DNA of 64,000 nucleotides from Campylobacter upsaliensis (GTDB lineage Bacteria > Campylobacterota > Campylobacteria > Campylobacterales > Campylobacteraceae), in assembly GCF_900637395.1 (NCBI RefSeq), contig NZ_LR134372.1, forward strand, positions 310,001-374,000, read 5' to 3'. Of this stretch, positions 39,750 to 49,507 are shown in pieces. Made by a program: the position numbers and the translations under genes. The notes under the pieces are model-generated. The model had not been told where the DNA came from and did not search any database. It saw only the letters and a program-made list of their open reading frames with translations. Within the stretch, counting starts at the first letter, position 1, and the number at the start of each line of letters is the position of its first letter.

Positions 39750-40087
39750 TGGGCTTAATTTCGCATTTAAGTGGAATTTTAGGAGAAAATAGAGCTTGTG
39801 CCTTTTTAAAAAAGCATCGTTTTGAGATTTTAGAGAGGAATTTTCACTCTAAATTTGGCGAGATTGACATCATTGCCAAAAAAGATGAAATTTTACATTT
39901 TGTTGAGGTAAAATTTACGCAAAAAGACTATGAGCCTTATGAAAGACTTGATTTTAAAAAATATAACAAAATTTTAAAAACCATAGAATTTTATAAGCTT
40001 AAAAGACAAATTTCTAACGATTTTCAACTTGATCTCATTTGCATTAAAGATAAAGATATAGAATTTTTTGAAAACATCAGCCTTTAA
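39749..40087 (+). CDS. UPF0102 / YraN-family nuclease-like protein
   Basis: A protein of 112 residues with the restriction-endonuclease-like fold signature: AC-FLKKHRFEILERNF, then GEIDIIAKKDEILHFVEVK, carrying the D and E-x-K of the PD-(D/E)XK site. The family's role is poorly known. Its start overlaps the hom stop by one base. Confidence 0.85.
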   Translation: MGLISHLSGILGENRACAFLKKHRFEILERNFHSKFGEIDIIAKKDEILHFVEVKFTQKDYEPYERLDFKKYNKILKTIEFYKLKRQISNDFQLDLICIKDKDIEFFENISL

Positions 40088-40109
40088 GCTAAGATTTTAT
40101 TTATTTTAT

Positions 40110-40115
40110 TATAAT
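40110..40115 (+). promoter_or_regulatory. Candidate -10 box of trxA
   Basis: TATAAT 26 bases before the trxA ATG; AAAGGAG at 40129-40135 is the binding site. Confidence 0.65.
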
Positions 40116-40140
40116 CATAGAAAATTTTAAAGGAGAAACT

Positions 40141-40455
40141 ATGGGAAAGTATATTGAACTTACTTCAGAAAACTTTGCGACAGCAAAAGAGGGTGTGGCT
40201 TTAGTGGATTTTTGGGCGCCTTGGTGCGGACCTTGCAGGATGTTATCCCCTGTGATTGACGAGCTTGCGAGTGATTTTGAAGGCAAGGCTAAAATTTGTA
40301 AGGTAAATACAGACGAGCAAGGCGACTTGGCGGCTGAGTATGGTGTGCGTTCTATACCGACTTTGATTTTTTTCAAAAATGGCGAAGTTGCAGGACAGCT
40401 TGTAGGCGCACAATCAAAGCAAACTATTGCTGATAAAATCAACTCTCTACTTTAA
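40141..40455 (+). CDS. trxA: Thioredoxin
   Basis: Standard 104-residue thioredoxin with active site WCGPC near residues 30-34 and the cis-Pro loop RSIPTL. In C. jejuni trxA is followed by trxB; here trxB is absent and a restriction-modification module lies downstream. It has its own promoter and a strong terminator. Confidence 0.97.
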   Translation: MGKYIELTSENFATAKEGVALVDFWAPWCGPCRMLSPVIDELASDFEGKAKICKVNTDEQGDLAAEYGVRSIPTLIFFKNGEVAGQLVGAQSKQTIADKINSLL

Positions 40456-40463
40456 TATTCTTG

Positions 40464-40486
40464 TGGGGCTTTACGCCCCATTTTTT
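40464..40486 (+). terminator. Rho-independent terminator of trxA
   Basis: Six-base GC-rich stem (TGGGGC/GCCCCA), five-base loop, then six T, nine bases after the trxA stop. Confidence 0.9.
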
Positions 40487-40596
40487 ACATTAAATAATCT
40501 TTAATTTTAGATGTTTTTTACTTTAGTGAAAAGCTTTGGTTGTGCAAATCAATAAAGGAGCTTTTAGGACTTAAATTTTTTCTTATGAAAAAGAAA

Positions 40597-40613
40597 AGTG
40601 TCTTTTAGACACT
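40597..40613. terminator. Bidirectional terminator-like hairpin
   Basis: Perfect 7-bp stem AGTGTCT/AGACACT with TTT loop. An A-rich run lies to the left and CCTTTTT to the right, so it could end the leftward restriction-modification transcript and rightward readthrough. Confidence 0.6.
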
Positions 40614-40718
40614 AACCTTTTTAAGTTATAATTTTCTAACATTATATGCAAATTTATAAGCTTTGTGTGTAACTTTATCACAAAAGGGAAATGTTGTCGT
40701 TAGTATATAAAAATGCAA

Positions 40719-41405
40719 TTATTCACTATGTGCAATTTGTTTAATAAAATCAAAAGTTTTTTGGTATGAAATTTGTGTTATATCGCATTTATTTTTGTTT
40801 CTAAAACTATCATTTATTAATAATCTACCAGATTGTGCTTTAAATTCCTTGCTCCAATTTCTACTATCTTGTTTGTGTCCATCACTAAAATCAACTTCTT
40901 CTAAAAAATATCCATCCACACCCAATATAGAAAGAACTCGCTCATTTTTGCTATTAGAATTATTAAATGTATAATGTATTTTTATGATTAAATATGCTTT
41001 TTCTTGGCTTGGGTTGCTACAATAATCCCTATGCAAAATATTGATTGCAGAAATTGCATTATTTTGCCCTTTATCTTTTTGAACTTTTATATTAATCATA
41101 CATAATAAATTTTTAAATTCAGTATAACAATCATAACTATGATTTGTAGCAGTATTATCCTTTGCCCTATTGATGCAAAAAATATTTTCTTTTTTACTAT
41201 ATTTTTCTAATTTTGAAACTATAAATTCTTCAATGATAAACCCAGGTGCAGTTGAACTCTCTAAACAATTATGTCTATTTTTCAAAAGGTTATAGTCCTC
41301 TAATTTTAATACCAACTCATCATCATATACTCTAAAAATGGTTATTATATAATTGATAATTTCTTTTTTTAAATATACACACTTTTGAAAATAGCTATTT
41401 GACAT
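40719..41405 (-). CDS. Probable type II restriction endonuclease
   Basis: A protein of 228 residues encoded just after a cytosine methyltransferase, with an 11-base overlap; AAAGGA inside the methyltransferase end serves its ATG. It has GFIIEEFI (helix with acidic residues, about 55-62), then SYDCY and INIKVQK about 15 residues later, which fits a PD-(D/E)XK nuclease in which N-x-K replaces the last acid-x-K, as in some type II enzymes. I infer a restriction partner from context and this motif; the recognition site is unknown. It has lower GC than the core genes. Confidence 0.6.
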   Translation of the reverse strand: MSNSYFQKCVYLKKEIINYIITIFRVYDDELVLKLEDYNLLKNRHNCLESSTAPGFIIEEFIVSKLEKYSKKENIFCINRAKDNTATNHSYDCYTEFKNLLCMINIKVQKDKGQNNAISAINILHRDYCSNPSQEKAYLIIKIHYTFNNSNSKNERVLSILGVDGYFLEEVDFSDGHKQDSRNWSKEFKAQSGRLLINDSFRNKNKCDITQISYQKTFDFIKQIAHSE

Positions 41406-42675
41406 TATTTTCCTTTAGCGATTTGATGATAGATAATCCAATAGCCTTGCTCAAAAGTGGTGGCACAGCGTTCCCAATTTGCACTAATTGCCATTTTTTT
41501 GAACCTGCAAATATAAAATCATCAGGGAAACTCTGCAATGCTGCCAATTCTCTAGGAGTCATCACCCTATTTAAAATAGGATGGATATTTACTCCGCCGT
41601 GATTTTCCTTAACCGTGCAAGATGGTTTATTCCAATCGACTTTTTTCCACGCATCACCATAATGACTATAAAGACTTTTTCCCACTTCTACATTTTGCAT
41701 TCTAGCAACCATTTCTGGACTATGTCTAGTCATAATATGATTAATCGACTCATTCTCAGGTACATTTAAAAACTTTAAAATTGCATCACCAACAGTTTTG
41801 TAATTTTGCGATGTTAAAAGTGGCTTTGGATGATAATTTTTTGCCCCAATCCTGTTGCCGATAAATATAACACGCTTTCTAATTTGCGGAACTTCATAAT
41901 CGGCAGAATTTAGTGTTGTTACATTGATTTCATAACCTATTTCTTTATAATCATTTATTATTTTTTTTTCAATTGCACCACCTAGCATTGAACGCAAACC
42001 TTCAACATTTTCCATTAAAACAAAGTCTGGACGAATCTTTTCAACAATATCAAGCATATCTAAATATAAGGAATTTCTAGGATCACACACTATACGGTGT
42101 CCTGACATTGAAAATCCTTGACACGGAAATCCGCCAGAAATTAAATGAATGTGTTTATCTTTGATAGAGCTAATTAACTTTTCTTTAACACTAGCTTCTT
42201 TAATATCTTGTGCAATTATGTTTTCATTAAAATTTTTCAATTTTGAAAAATTGTTTTTGTATGTCAAAACAGCCTCGGGCATAATTTCTATACTTGCAAT
42301 AGGCATAAAACCAGCCATTACCAATCCGCAAGACAAACCACCAGCCCCCGAAAACAAATCAATGCAGTTATAGGTGGTCTCTAAATGATTAATCCAGCCA
42401 TTTATTTCTTTAAATTCTTTTTCAATATTTATCCAATTTGCTATATCTTCTTGTCTTTTTTGTTTAATAATTTTATTCTGTTGATTAAGATTTTTCTTTG
42501 ATTGATTATCTTTCCAATGTAAAAAAGAATGCTTATCAATCAAAATTCTACCATTCTTTTTTTGACTCACAAAAGATCCATTAGCAATTTCTCTGCGAAC
42601 ATATTTGATAGATAAATTTATCAACCGTGCGGCTTGTTCTATGTGTAAAGTTTCATCAACTTGTAAGCTATCCAC
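41395..42675 (-). CDS. C5-cytosine DNA methyltransferase with N-terminal helix-turn-helix
   Basis: A protein of 426 residues. Residues 1-65 form a MerR/excisionase-like DNA-binding segment (HIEQAARLINLSIKYVRREI). The catalytic part from about residue 103 shows motif I CIDLFSGAGGLSCG, motif IV GGFPCQGFS with the catalytic Cys, motif VI ENVEGL, motif VIII QIRKRVIFIG and motif X QIGNAVPP. It starts with GTG behind GAGGAAA. The fused HTH suggests control of its own promoter, as in SsoII/EcoRII-type enzymes, though those HTHs differ in type. Confidence 0.92.
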   Translation of the reverse strand: MDSLQVDETLHIEQAARLINLSIKYVRREIANGSFVSQKKNGRILIDKHSFLHWKDNQSKKNLNQQNKIIKQKRQEDIANWINIEKEFKEINGWINHLETTYNCIDLFSGAGGLSCGLVMAGFMPIASIEIMPEAVLTYKNNFSKLKNFNENIIAQDIKEASVKEKLISSIKDKHIHLISGGFPCQGFSMSGHRIVCDPRNSLYLDMLDIVEKIRPDFVLMENVEGLRSMLGGAIEKKIINDYKEIGYEINVTTLNSADYEVPQIRKRVIFIGNRIGAKNYHPKPLLTSQNYKTVGDAILKFLNVPENESINHIMTRHSPEMVARMQNVEVGKSLYSHYGDAWKKVDWNKPSCTVKENHGGVNIHPILNRVMTPRELAALQSFPDDFIFAGSKKWQLVQIGNAVPPLLSKAIGLSIIKSLKENNVK

Positions 42676-42693
42676 TAAATTTCCTCAATTTAT

Positions 42694-42713
42694 ATCATTT
42701 TAAGATCATTATG
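42694..42713 (-). promoter_or_regulatory. Candidate methyltransferase promoter with tandem repeat operator
   Basis: ATCATT occurs at 42694-42699 and 42705-42710, exactly 11 bp apart (one helical turn). The second copy overlaps a reverse-strand -10-like CATAAT (42708-42713) upstream of the GTG start. It could be bound by the fused HTH. Confidence 0.4.
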
Positions 42714-42773
42714 ATACCAGAAAAATACTAAATGAAAAATTTCTAGCCAAGCCATAATCAAACCTTTTTAGGC

Positions 42774-42779
42774 TATAAT
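42774..42779 (+). promoter_or_regulatory. Candidate -10 box of the Crp/Fnr gene
   Basis: TATAAT 28 bases before ATG 42808; AAAGGAAA lies just before the start. Confidence 0.6.
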
Positions 42780-42807
42780 TCAAGCGATTTTATCACAAAA
42801 GGAAAAT

Positions 42808-43473
42808 ATGCAACCACTAACTAAAGAGATTTTAACGCAGATAAATACCACAATATGTGGCGATGAGAAAAGCCTTGAAGTCCTGCAAAATAAGGGCATT
42901 GTAAAAGCCTACGCAAAAGGATATAGAATCTACCCAGATAGCGATGAGCTGCTAGGCTTTTTGTATGTTTTAAGTGGCAAAATCCGCTTTTTTAGCGTCT
43001 CAAGCAATGCTAAGGAAATCACCATTTTTACTATAAGTGGCAAAGAGAGTTGTATTATCGCTACAAGCTGTATTTTTTCAAATATACAAGTTGATGTGGT
43101 GCTTGAGTTTATGGAAGATTCTAGTGTGTTTATCCTGCCAAATAAAAGCTTTGAAGTCCTCACGCATAGCAATGAATCTATTATGCGTTTTAATCTCTCT
43201 TTAGTCTCTAAACGCCTAAAACAAGCCTTTGATACCATTAATGATGTAAGCTTTAAAAGTCTTAAAAATCGCGTAGCGAAGTTTCTATTAAGCAATGCTA
43301 GGGATAACCATGTAAAGGCTAGTCAAGAAAGCATAGCAAATAACATCGGCAGTGCTAGAGAGGCAGTTGCAAGGGTGATAAAAGAGCTAAAAACACAAGG
43401 GCTAATTGACACAAATCGCAATGAAATTGTGCTTAAAAGCGGACTTTATGAGCTAGGCGAAGAAGAAAGTTAA
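42808..43473 (+). CDS. Crp/Fnr-family transcription regulator
   Basis: A protein of 221 residues. An N-terminal beta-roll sensor domain covers about 1-130, followed by the dimer helix and a C-terminal Crp-type winged helix whose recognition part is SQESIANNIGSAREAVARVI. The Cys residues (TTICG, SCIIATSC) do not form the N-terminal Fnr cluster pattern. C. jejuni has such regulators, for example the nitrosative-stress regulator NssR, but I cannot assign the ligand. It sits alone between the methyltransferase and pbpA, and may have moved with the restriction-modification pair. Confidence 0.88.
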   Translation: MQPLTKEILTQINTTICGDEKSLEVLQNKGIVKAYAKGYRIYPDSDELLGFLYVLSGKIRFFSVSSNAKEITIFTISGKESCIIATSCIFSNIQVDVVLEFMEDSSVFILPNKSFEVLTHSNESIMRFNLSLVSKRLKQAFDTINDVSFKSLKNRVAKFLLSNARDNHVKASQESIANNIGSAREAVARVIKELKTQGLIDTNRNEIVLKSGLYELGEEES

Positions 43474-43506
43474 GTGCTATTTTATCGCCTAGTTTTTTAA
43501 TTTCAT

Positions 43507-43541
43507 CATCAAAACAAAATCTCATTTTGATGGTGTTTTTT
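43507..43541 (+). terminator. Rho-independent terminator of the Crp/Fnr gene
   Basis: Stem CATCAAAA/TTTTGATG, ten-base loop, then GTG and TTTTTT, 33 bases after the stop. It overlaps the 3' end of the convergent pbpA. Confidence 0.65.
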
Positions 43542-45428
43542 ATTAGGTAGAGGCGATTTGGGTGTGTAATATTCTCTTGAATTATTATAGGTCCCACGCC
43601 TGACATCATTTGGCACATCAAATTTTCTTTTAGTTTCTGGGAAGGCTGCGATATAACGCGTCAAAAAGTCCTTAAATACAGGTGCAGCTGTCCTAGCACC
43701 TCCTTCTGTGTAACGCATAGGTTTGTTATTGTCATTACCATACCAAATGAGTGCTTCTATCTCTGGCGTAAGCCCACAAAACCACGCATCGATGCTTTTA
43801 TTTGATGTGCCTGTCTTACCTGCTATTTCGATATCTGCGACTCTAGCGTTACGCCCTGTGCCCTTTTCAACGACACTTTTCATCATATCAAGCACTAAAA
43901 AAGTCTGTCCTGCCTCACTGACTTGTGTTTCCTTTGAGTTAAATTGTGCGATTAAAACTCCATTTTTATTTTTAATTTCTTTAATTAAAACAGGCTCTTT
44001 AATCACACCATAATTACCAAACATCGTATAAAATTTAGCAAATTCTAAAGGCGAAATTCCAAAGCTTCCAAGCACTATGGATAAATCCGCAGGGATATTT
44101 TGACTAAAGCCAAATTCTAAAAGTTTAGAATAGACTACATCAAGTCCTATTTCAAGGGCTAAATTGATGGTTGCTAGATTTCTTGAAGCAGTAAGAGCCT
44201 GTTTTAGGGTGATGAGTCCTTGAAAATTGCTCCCATAATTTTTAGGTTTCCAGTCCTTCTCTGCACTTTCAAAAATGCGTGAAATATCAGGAACTTCACT
44301 CATAGTCGAGTAGCCAAGATTGATAGCGATTTGGTATAAAAAAGGTTTAAAAGAGCTTCCGGGCTGCCTTGTGCTTTGCGTGGCTCTATTATAATGACTT
44401 TTTTCATAATCAACCCCACCCACTAAGGCTAAAACATCGCCATTTTGATGATTAACCACGACCATAGCACCATTTAAAGTGCTTAAATTTGCGTCTTTAT
44501 CGCGTTTAATGATTTCATCATAGCCAAATTTTAAGGCTTCTCTTGCCATTTTTTGCACTTCAAGGTCTAAATTTAGGGTGATTTGATAGCCTCCTGTTTT
44601 TAAATCGCTAAATTGTGGGCTTAATTGCTTAATGACTTCATCGACTACATAAGGTGCGACATTTTGCGTTAGGGTATCATCATACACTTTTGGTGTTTCC
44701 TTCATCGCTATCTCATAATCATTTTTAGAAATCCACCCTAAAGAATATAATCTCGCTATGACATTATTTGCCCTTGAAACGCTTAAATCAAAATGTTTGG
44801 TAGGGTCATAAGAGCTAGGAGCTTTTGGCATACCTACAAGCATAGCAATTTCTTTAAGGCTTAATTCATCTAATTCTTTATGAAAATAACCTCTAGCCGC
44901 TGTTTTAACGCCATAATATCCGTGTCCAAAAAAGATGAAATTCAAATAGCGTTCTAAAATTTCTTCCTTGCTTAATAAGGTTTCCATTTTATAGGCGAGT
45001 AGAGCTTCTTTAATTTTTCTATTAAGCGTTCTTTCGGGGGTTAATTCTGTGTTTTTGATAAATTGCTGCGTGAGAGTTGAAGCACCCTCCATAGTCTGCC
45101 CCCCTGTTTTGATAATTTTTAAAGCGGCACGAAAAATAGCATCGATATTAACGCCATTATGCTCAAAAAAAGCAGTATCCTCGATGGCTATTAAAGCTTC
45201 TATGAGTTTTGGAGGAAATTCTTCATATTTAGCATAAAAGCGATGTTGCTCGAAAATATTAGCGATTAATTTGCCATTTTTATCATAAATTTGACTTGTA
45301 AGAGGAGGGCTGTATTCTTTAAAAGTATAGCCCTCTGTGTCTGCACTTACAAACAAATAGCTCGCGTAAATCACCCCACAAATGAAAATAAGAATTGCAA
45401 AAGAGAAAAAATATTTTAAAATTTTCAT
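43509..45428 (-). CDS. pbpA: Class A penicillin-binding protein (glycosyltransferase/transpeptidase)
   Basis: Bifunctional peptidoglycan synthase, about 639 residues, with an N-terminal membrane anchor (YFFSFAILIFICGVIYASYLF). The glycosyltransferase domain shows EDTAFFEHNGV and GASTLTQQFIKN. The transpeptidase domain has SSFK as SxxK, SRN as SxN and KTGTSNK. The frame opens at 45521, but that part lies in maf; ATG 45428 overlaps the maf stop (ATGA) and has AAAGG upstream. Same order as C. jejuni Cj0508-Cj0506. Confidence 0.93.
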   Translation of the reverse strand: MKILKYFFSFAILIFICGVIYASYLFVSADTEGYTFKEYSPPLTSQIYDKNGKLIANIFEQHRFYAKYEEFPPKLIEALIAIEDTAFFEHNGVNIDAIFRAALKIIKTGGQTMEGASTLTQQFIKNTELTPERTLNRKIKEALLAYKMETLLSKEEILERYLNFIFFGHGYYGVKTAARGYFHKELDELSLKEIAMLVGMPKAPSSYDPTKHFDLSVSRANNVIARLYSLGWISKNDYEIAMKETPKVYDDTLTQNVAPYVVDEVIKQLSPQFSDLKTGGYQITLNLDLEVQKMAREALKFGYDEIIKRDKDANLSTLNGAMVVVNHQNGDVLALVGGVDYEKSHYNRATQSTRQPGSSFKPFLYQIAINLGYSTMSEVPDISRIFESAEKDWKPKNYGSNFQGLITLKQALTASRNLATINLALEIGLDVVYSKLLEFGFSQNIPADLSIVLGSFGISPLEFAKFYTMFGNYGVIKEPVLIKEIKNKNGVLIAQFNSKETQVSEAGQTFLVLDMMKSVVEKGTGRNARVADIEIAGKTGTSNKSIDAWFCGLTPEIEALIWYGNDNNKPMRYTEGGARTAAPVFKDFLTRYIAAFPETKRKFDVPNDVRRGTYNNSREYYTPKSPLPNKKHHQNEILF

Positions 45429-45970
45429 AAATATGCCTTTAAGGTTTGAGTATCCAGTCCTAAAGCTGTGTTTAAAGAGCCGTTTTGCTTTAAGATGTAT
45501 TTTTGATGAAAGCCCTCGCACATTAACGCACCAGCTTTGTTTAGATAAAGTTTGCTTTGAATATATTGCCTCATATCTTCTTTGTCAAATTGGGCTAAAA
45601 AAAGTGTCGTTTTAGAAAGAGAAAATACCCTTTTTAAAGGACTTTGAAGCAAAAAAGCACTTAAAACACTCACTTCATTTTGACTTTGCATTAAGAGCAT
45701 TTTAAGAGCTTCTTCATCGTTTTTAGCCTTAGTTAAAATTTGCCCCCTTATGCTTACAACGCTATCTGCAAAAAGCAAAGTTTCGTTTTTTAAGTCGTTT
45801 TTTATGCAAAATTGTCTTTCTTTTTCAAGGACGATTTTTTGCACATAAAGATGAGGCTTAGTGTCTTTTTTAAGACTTTCATCATAATCAAATGACATTT
45901 GTTGAAATTCTACGCCCTCATTTTGAAGCAAGGAGGCTCTTATTTTAGAACTTGAAGCTAAGATAAGCAT
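45425..45970 (-). CDS. maf: Maf-family nucleotide pyrophosphatase
   Basis: A protein of 181 residues with the Maf signature LASSSKIRASLL at the N-terminus and FADSVVSIRGQILTKA in the middle. Maf proteins hydrolyse non-canonical or modified nucleoside triphosphates. It is coupled at both ends, to alaS by one base and to pbpA by four. Confidence 0.9.
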   Translation of the reverse strand: MLILASSSKIRASLLQNEGVEFQQMSFDYDESLKKDTKPHLYVQKIVLEKERQFCIKNDLKNETLLFADSVVSIRGQILTKAKNDEEALKMLLMQSQNEVSVLSAFLLQSPLKRVFSLSKTTLFLAQFDKEDMRQYIQSKLYLNKAGALMCEGFHQKYILKQNGSLNTALGLDTQTLKAYL

Positions 45971-48504
45971 TAAAGTCCTTTTTCTATAAAGCTTTTAGCC
46001 TCTTTTAAAGCTTCATCTATTTTTGTAAGATCCTTGCCTCCAGCTGTGGCAAAGTCATCTTTTCCGCCGCCATTTCCTCCCAAAATTATAGCGATATTTT
46101 TGACTAAATTTCCAGCCTTTAAAGGAGCATTTTTAACTCCAGCAGCAAGGCTTATCTTGCCTTCTTTTTCTTGTATGAGTAAAATGACCGCTTTTTCAAA
46201 TTGATTTTTAAAATGATCAATCATCGCCTTTATGTCGCCATTTTCTACTTTAGCTATGCAAATTTGCACGCCTTTGATATTTTCGCTTTTTAGCTCATTT
46301 TGATTTGAGTTTTTTAGCTCATTTTTAAGCTTTGAAATTTCATTTTTCAGCTTTGAAATTCCGCTTAATAAATCATTATTTTTAAGCTCCATTTTTAAAC
46401 TTTCAAGTTCTTTTAAGGCATTTTTAGCGTAAGTGTGTGCCGCTTTTGAAACCACAGCTTCAATACGCCTTACTCCAGCACTCACTCCACTTTCTTTCAG
46501 TATGAAAAAGCTTCCTATTTCAGCACTATTATTTACATGCGTTCCACCGCAAAGCTCCTTGCTTTCTCCTAAGCTTAAAACTCTAACTTTACTTTCATAT
46601 TTTTCACTAAAAAGGGCTATCGCACCGCTTTTTTTTGCATCATCAAGGCTCATTTCTTCAAGCAGGGCAGGATAAGAGGAGCTAATCATCTCATTGACTA
46701 AATTTTCTATCTTTTCTAATTCTTCTTTAGTGAGAGCTTTAGGGTGATTAAAATCAAAGCGAAGTTTATTAAATTCGACCAAAGACCCAGCTTGAGCGAT
46801 GTGTGTTCCTAAAATTTTACGCAAAGCATAGTGAAGTAAATGCGTAGCGGAGTGATGCCTTGCGATTTGTTCTCTTTTATCCTCATCAATGCGTGCTAAA
46901 AGCTTCTCATCTAGCTTAAGCTCATTTTTAGCGGTGATTTTGCTAAGATTAAGCTCGAAGAATTTTTGCGTATCGCTGATTTCATTTTCGCCTAAAAAGC
47001 CCTTATCTCCCACTTGTCCGCCGCTATTTGCATAAAAGGGCGTTTTATCTAAAAAGACCCAGCCTGTTTGTCCATTATGAAGTTTTTCTTGCATTTTGAA
47101 ATTTTCATCTAAAAGGGCTAGAATTTGACTCTCACACGCTTTTTGCGTGTAACCTACAAATTCATTTTTACCAAAGCGTTCTAGCAAAATTTTAAAATCC
47201 CCACTCACAACCTTATCTCCGCTTCCTTTCCAAGCAGCTTTAGCTCTTTCTTTTTGCTCACTCATTAATCTTTCAAAGCACTCTTCATCAATGCTTAGTC
47301 CCTTTTCTCTTAACATATCCTGCGTTAAATCAAGAGGGAAACCATAGGTATCATAAAGCTTAAAGGCTATCTCTCCGCTAAAAATATTTTGTGTTTTGGC
47401 TAATTCTTCGTTAAAAAGCTCTATACCCTTTTCTATAGTGCCTAAAAATCTTTCTTCTTCGAGTTTAATTTGCTCTTTAATGGCTTCTTTTTTTTCATTT
47501 AAATACGCATAATGTCCGCCCATAAGCTCACAAAGCACATCGACAAGCTTATACATAAAAGGTTCTTTAAGCCCTAGCAAATAGCCGTGTCTTAAAGCTC
47601 TGCGTAAAATTCTGCGTAAAACATAGCCCCTGCCTTCTTTATCAAAACTTACTCCTTGAGCGAGTAAAAAAGCACTTGAGCGGATATGATCGGCTATGAC
47701 TCTATAACTTGCTCCGCTTTCATACACATAAGCCCTGCCACAAAGCGAGGCGATTTGATTAATTAAAGGCATAAATAAGGAGCTGTCAAAATTGCTTAAT
47801 TTTCCTTCCTTAATCGCATAAACTCTCTCAAGTCCCATCCCTGTATCTATGCTAGGCTTAGGAAGAGGGCTTAAAGTGCCATCGCTACTTCTTTCATACT
47901 GCATAAAAACCAAATTCCAAATTTCTAAAAAGCGATCTCCATCACCTCCCATATAGTCTTCACTTGAGTGAAAATGCTCTTCGCCTTGATCGTAAAAAAT
48001 TTCGCTACAAGGTCCGCAAGGTCCAGTATCGCCCATTTGCCAAAAATTATCCTTATCGCCAAATTGGTAAATGCGTTCTTTTTCAATGTGTGCTTGCCAA
48101 AGCGTATAAGCCTCGTCATCTTTTTCGTGAACCGTAACATAAAGTCTTTCTTTAGGGAGTTTTAAAACCTCCGTTACAAATTCCCAAGCATAGGCAATAG
48201 CCTCTTTTTTAAAATAATCTCCAAAGCTAAAATTCCCAAGCATTTCAAAAAAGGTATGATGGCGCGCAGTGTAGCCGACATTGTCTAAATCATTATGCTT
48301 TCCACCTGCTCTAATGCAGGTTTGACAGCTTGTTTTACGCGGAGGAGTAGGGCGTGGCACCTCTCCTGTGAAAATATTTTTAAAAGGCACCATACCAGCA
48401 TTTGTAAAAAGAAGACTTGCATCATCAGGCACTAAAGGGCTTGAGGGAGTGATCTCGTGTCCTTTTGAGGCGAAAAAATTTAAAAATTGGGCTCTTATAT
48501 CCAT
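45970..48504 (-). CDS. alaS: Alanyl-tRNA synthetase
   Basis: Class II synthetase, 844 residues. The N-terminal catalytic core has NAGMVPFK and [19 protein letters not shown]. The editing domain carries HSATHLLH and the later CGGTHV zinc/editing motif. A short coiled coil (about 720-755) and the C-Ala domain with [15 protein letters not shown] close the protein. First gene of the alaS-maf-pbpA operon. Confidence 0.97.
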   Translation of the reverse strand: MDIRAQFLNFFASKGHEITPSSPLVPDDASLLFTNAGMVPFKNIFTGEVPRPTPPRKTSCQTCIRAGGKHNDLDNVGYTARHHTFFEMLGNFSFGDYFKKEAIAYAWEFVTEVLKLPKERLYVTVHEKDDEAYTLWQAHIEKERIYQFGDKDNFWQMGDTGPCGPCSEIFYDQGEEHFHSSEDYMGGDGDRFLEIWNLVFMQYERSSDGTLSPLPKPSIDTGMGLERVYAIKEGKLSNFDSSLFMPLINQIASLCGRAYVYESGASYRVIADHIRSSAFLLAQGVSFDKEGRGYVLRRILRRALRHGYLLGLKEPFMYKLVDVLCELMGGHYAYLNEKKEAIKEQIKLEEERFLGTIEKGIELFNEELAKTQNIFSGEIAFKLYDTYGFPLDLTQDMLREKGLSIDEECFERLMSEQKERAKAAWKGSGDKVVSGDFKILLERFGKNEFVGYTQKACESQILALLDENFKMQEKLHNGQTGWVFLDKTPFYANSGGQVGDKGFLGENEISDTQKFFELNLSKITAKNELKLDEKLLARIDEDKREQIARHHSATHLLHYALRKILGTHIAQAGSLVEFNKLRFDFNHPKALTKEELEKIENLVNEMISSSYPALLEEMSLDDAKKSGAIALFSEKYESKVRVLSLGESKELCGGTHVNNSAEIGSFFILKESGVSAGVRRIEAVVSKAAHTYAKNALKELESLKMELKNNDLLSGISKLKNEISKLKNELKNSNQNELKSENIKGVQICIAKVENGDIKAMIDHFKNQFEKAVILLIQEKEGKISLAAGVKNAPLKAGNLVKNIAIILGGNGGGKDDFATAGGKDLTKIDEALKEAKSFIEKGL

Positions 48505-48563
48505 TATTTTTCCTATTAAAATTTCTAAAAGTCAAATAATAGCAAAATTAAGTAAAATTAAGC

Positions 48564-48569
48564 TATAAT
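48564..48569 (+). promoter_or_regulatory. Candidate -10 box of hemH
   Basis: TATAAT 23 bases before the hemH start in the divergent alaS-hemH gap. Confidence 0.55.
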
Positions 48570-48592
48570 CAAGCTTTTTTCAAAGGGATATG

Positions 48593-49507
48593 ATGAAGCT
48601 TGTTTTGTTTTTAAATATGGGCGGGGCTTGCAATTTGAAAGATTGTGAGCTTTTTTTAAAAAATATGTTTAATGATCCTTATATTTTGGGGATTAAAAAT
48701 GCTTTTTTACGCTCTTTTGTCGCTTTTTGCATCACTAAGGTAAGGGTAGGAGCGATGAGGGAAAATTATAAGCAAATAGGCGGCTTTTCGCCGCTTAATT
48801 TCATTACCACCTCTCTTTGCGATAAGCTAAATTCTAGACAAAAAGATTTTCAATTTGATTTTGTTAATCTTTATGTCCCGCCCTTTGCCAAAGAAGTTTT
48901 GCAAAAATATGACTTAAACAACGATGATGAATTGATACTTTTCCCTCTTTATCCTCATCACTCATCAACGACCATCACAACTTCGCTTGAAGTCTTGCAT
49001 AAGGAGATAAAAAAGCAAGAAATTAAGACAAAGCTAAAAGAAGTGGAATTTTTTTACAAAGATAAGTTTTATAATGAAATGCTGATAAGCCATATTTTAA
49101 AAGCTAATGAAAGCTTTATGCCCGGATATAAAAAAAGCCTTATTTTTTCAGCACACTCTTTGCCTCTTTCTGTGATAAAAAAGGGGGATTTGTATGAAAA
49201 GCATATTAATGCACATTTTGAGCTTTTAAAAGAAAGCTTGAAGGATTATTTTGATGAAATTTTACTTGCTTACCAGTCAAAATTGGGTCCGGTAAAATGG
49301 TTAGGTCCTAGCACGAGCGAAATTCTTTCAACGCTTAAAAATGAGGTTTTGATTTATCCGCTTTCTTTTTGTATTGATTGTGTGGAGACGATTTTCGAGC
49401 TAGAGATAGAATATAGAAAAATCGCATCCAAAGATTATAAAGTCATCGCTTGCCCCAATGAAAGCGAGGAATTTATGGAATTTATCCTTAAACGCCTATA
49501 CTCTTAA
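48593..49507 (+). CDS. hemH: Ferrochelatase
   Basis: Inserts iron into protoporphyrin IX, last step of protohaem synthesis. About 304 residues. NMGGACNLKDCE is the N-terminal block; the metal-binding His is in FSAHSLPLSVIKKGD; PVKWLGPST and SFCIDCVETIFELEIEY complete the family motifs. ATG codons lie at 48590 and 48593; AAGG is better spaced for the second. The 3' end overlaps convergent speA by 20 bases. Confidence 0.93.
   Translation: MKLVLFLNMGGACNLKDCELFLKNMFNDPYILGIKNAFLRSFVAFCITKVRVGAMRENYKQIGGFSPLNFITTSLCDKLNSRQKDFQFDFVNLYVPPFAKEVLQKYDLNNDDELILFPLYPHHSSTTITTSLEVLHKEIKKQEIKTKLKEVEFFYKDKFYNEMLISHILKANESFMPGYKKSLIFSAHSLPLSVIKKGDLYEKHINAHFELLKESLKDYFDEILLAYQSKLGPVKWLGPSTSEILSTLKNEVLIYPLSFCIDCVETIFELEIEYRKIASKDYKVIACPNESEEFMEFILKRLYS

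Noticed and set aside
40691-40744. Short ORF after the left repeat copy beside the restriction-modification pair
   Set aside because: Only 17 codons, no similarity to the start of the Crp/Fnr gene, and it runs into the endonuclease gene on the other strand.
45429-45521. Extended N-terminus of the penicillin-binding protein
   Set aside because: It lies within maf; ATG 45428 has a binding site and precedes the membrane anchor directly.
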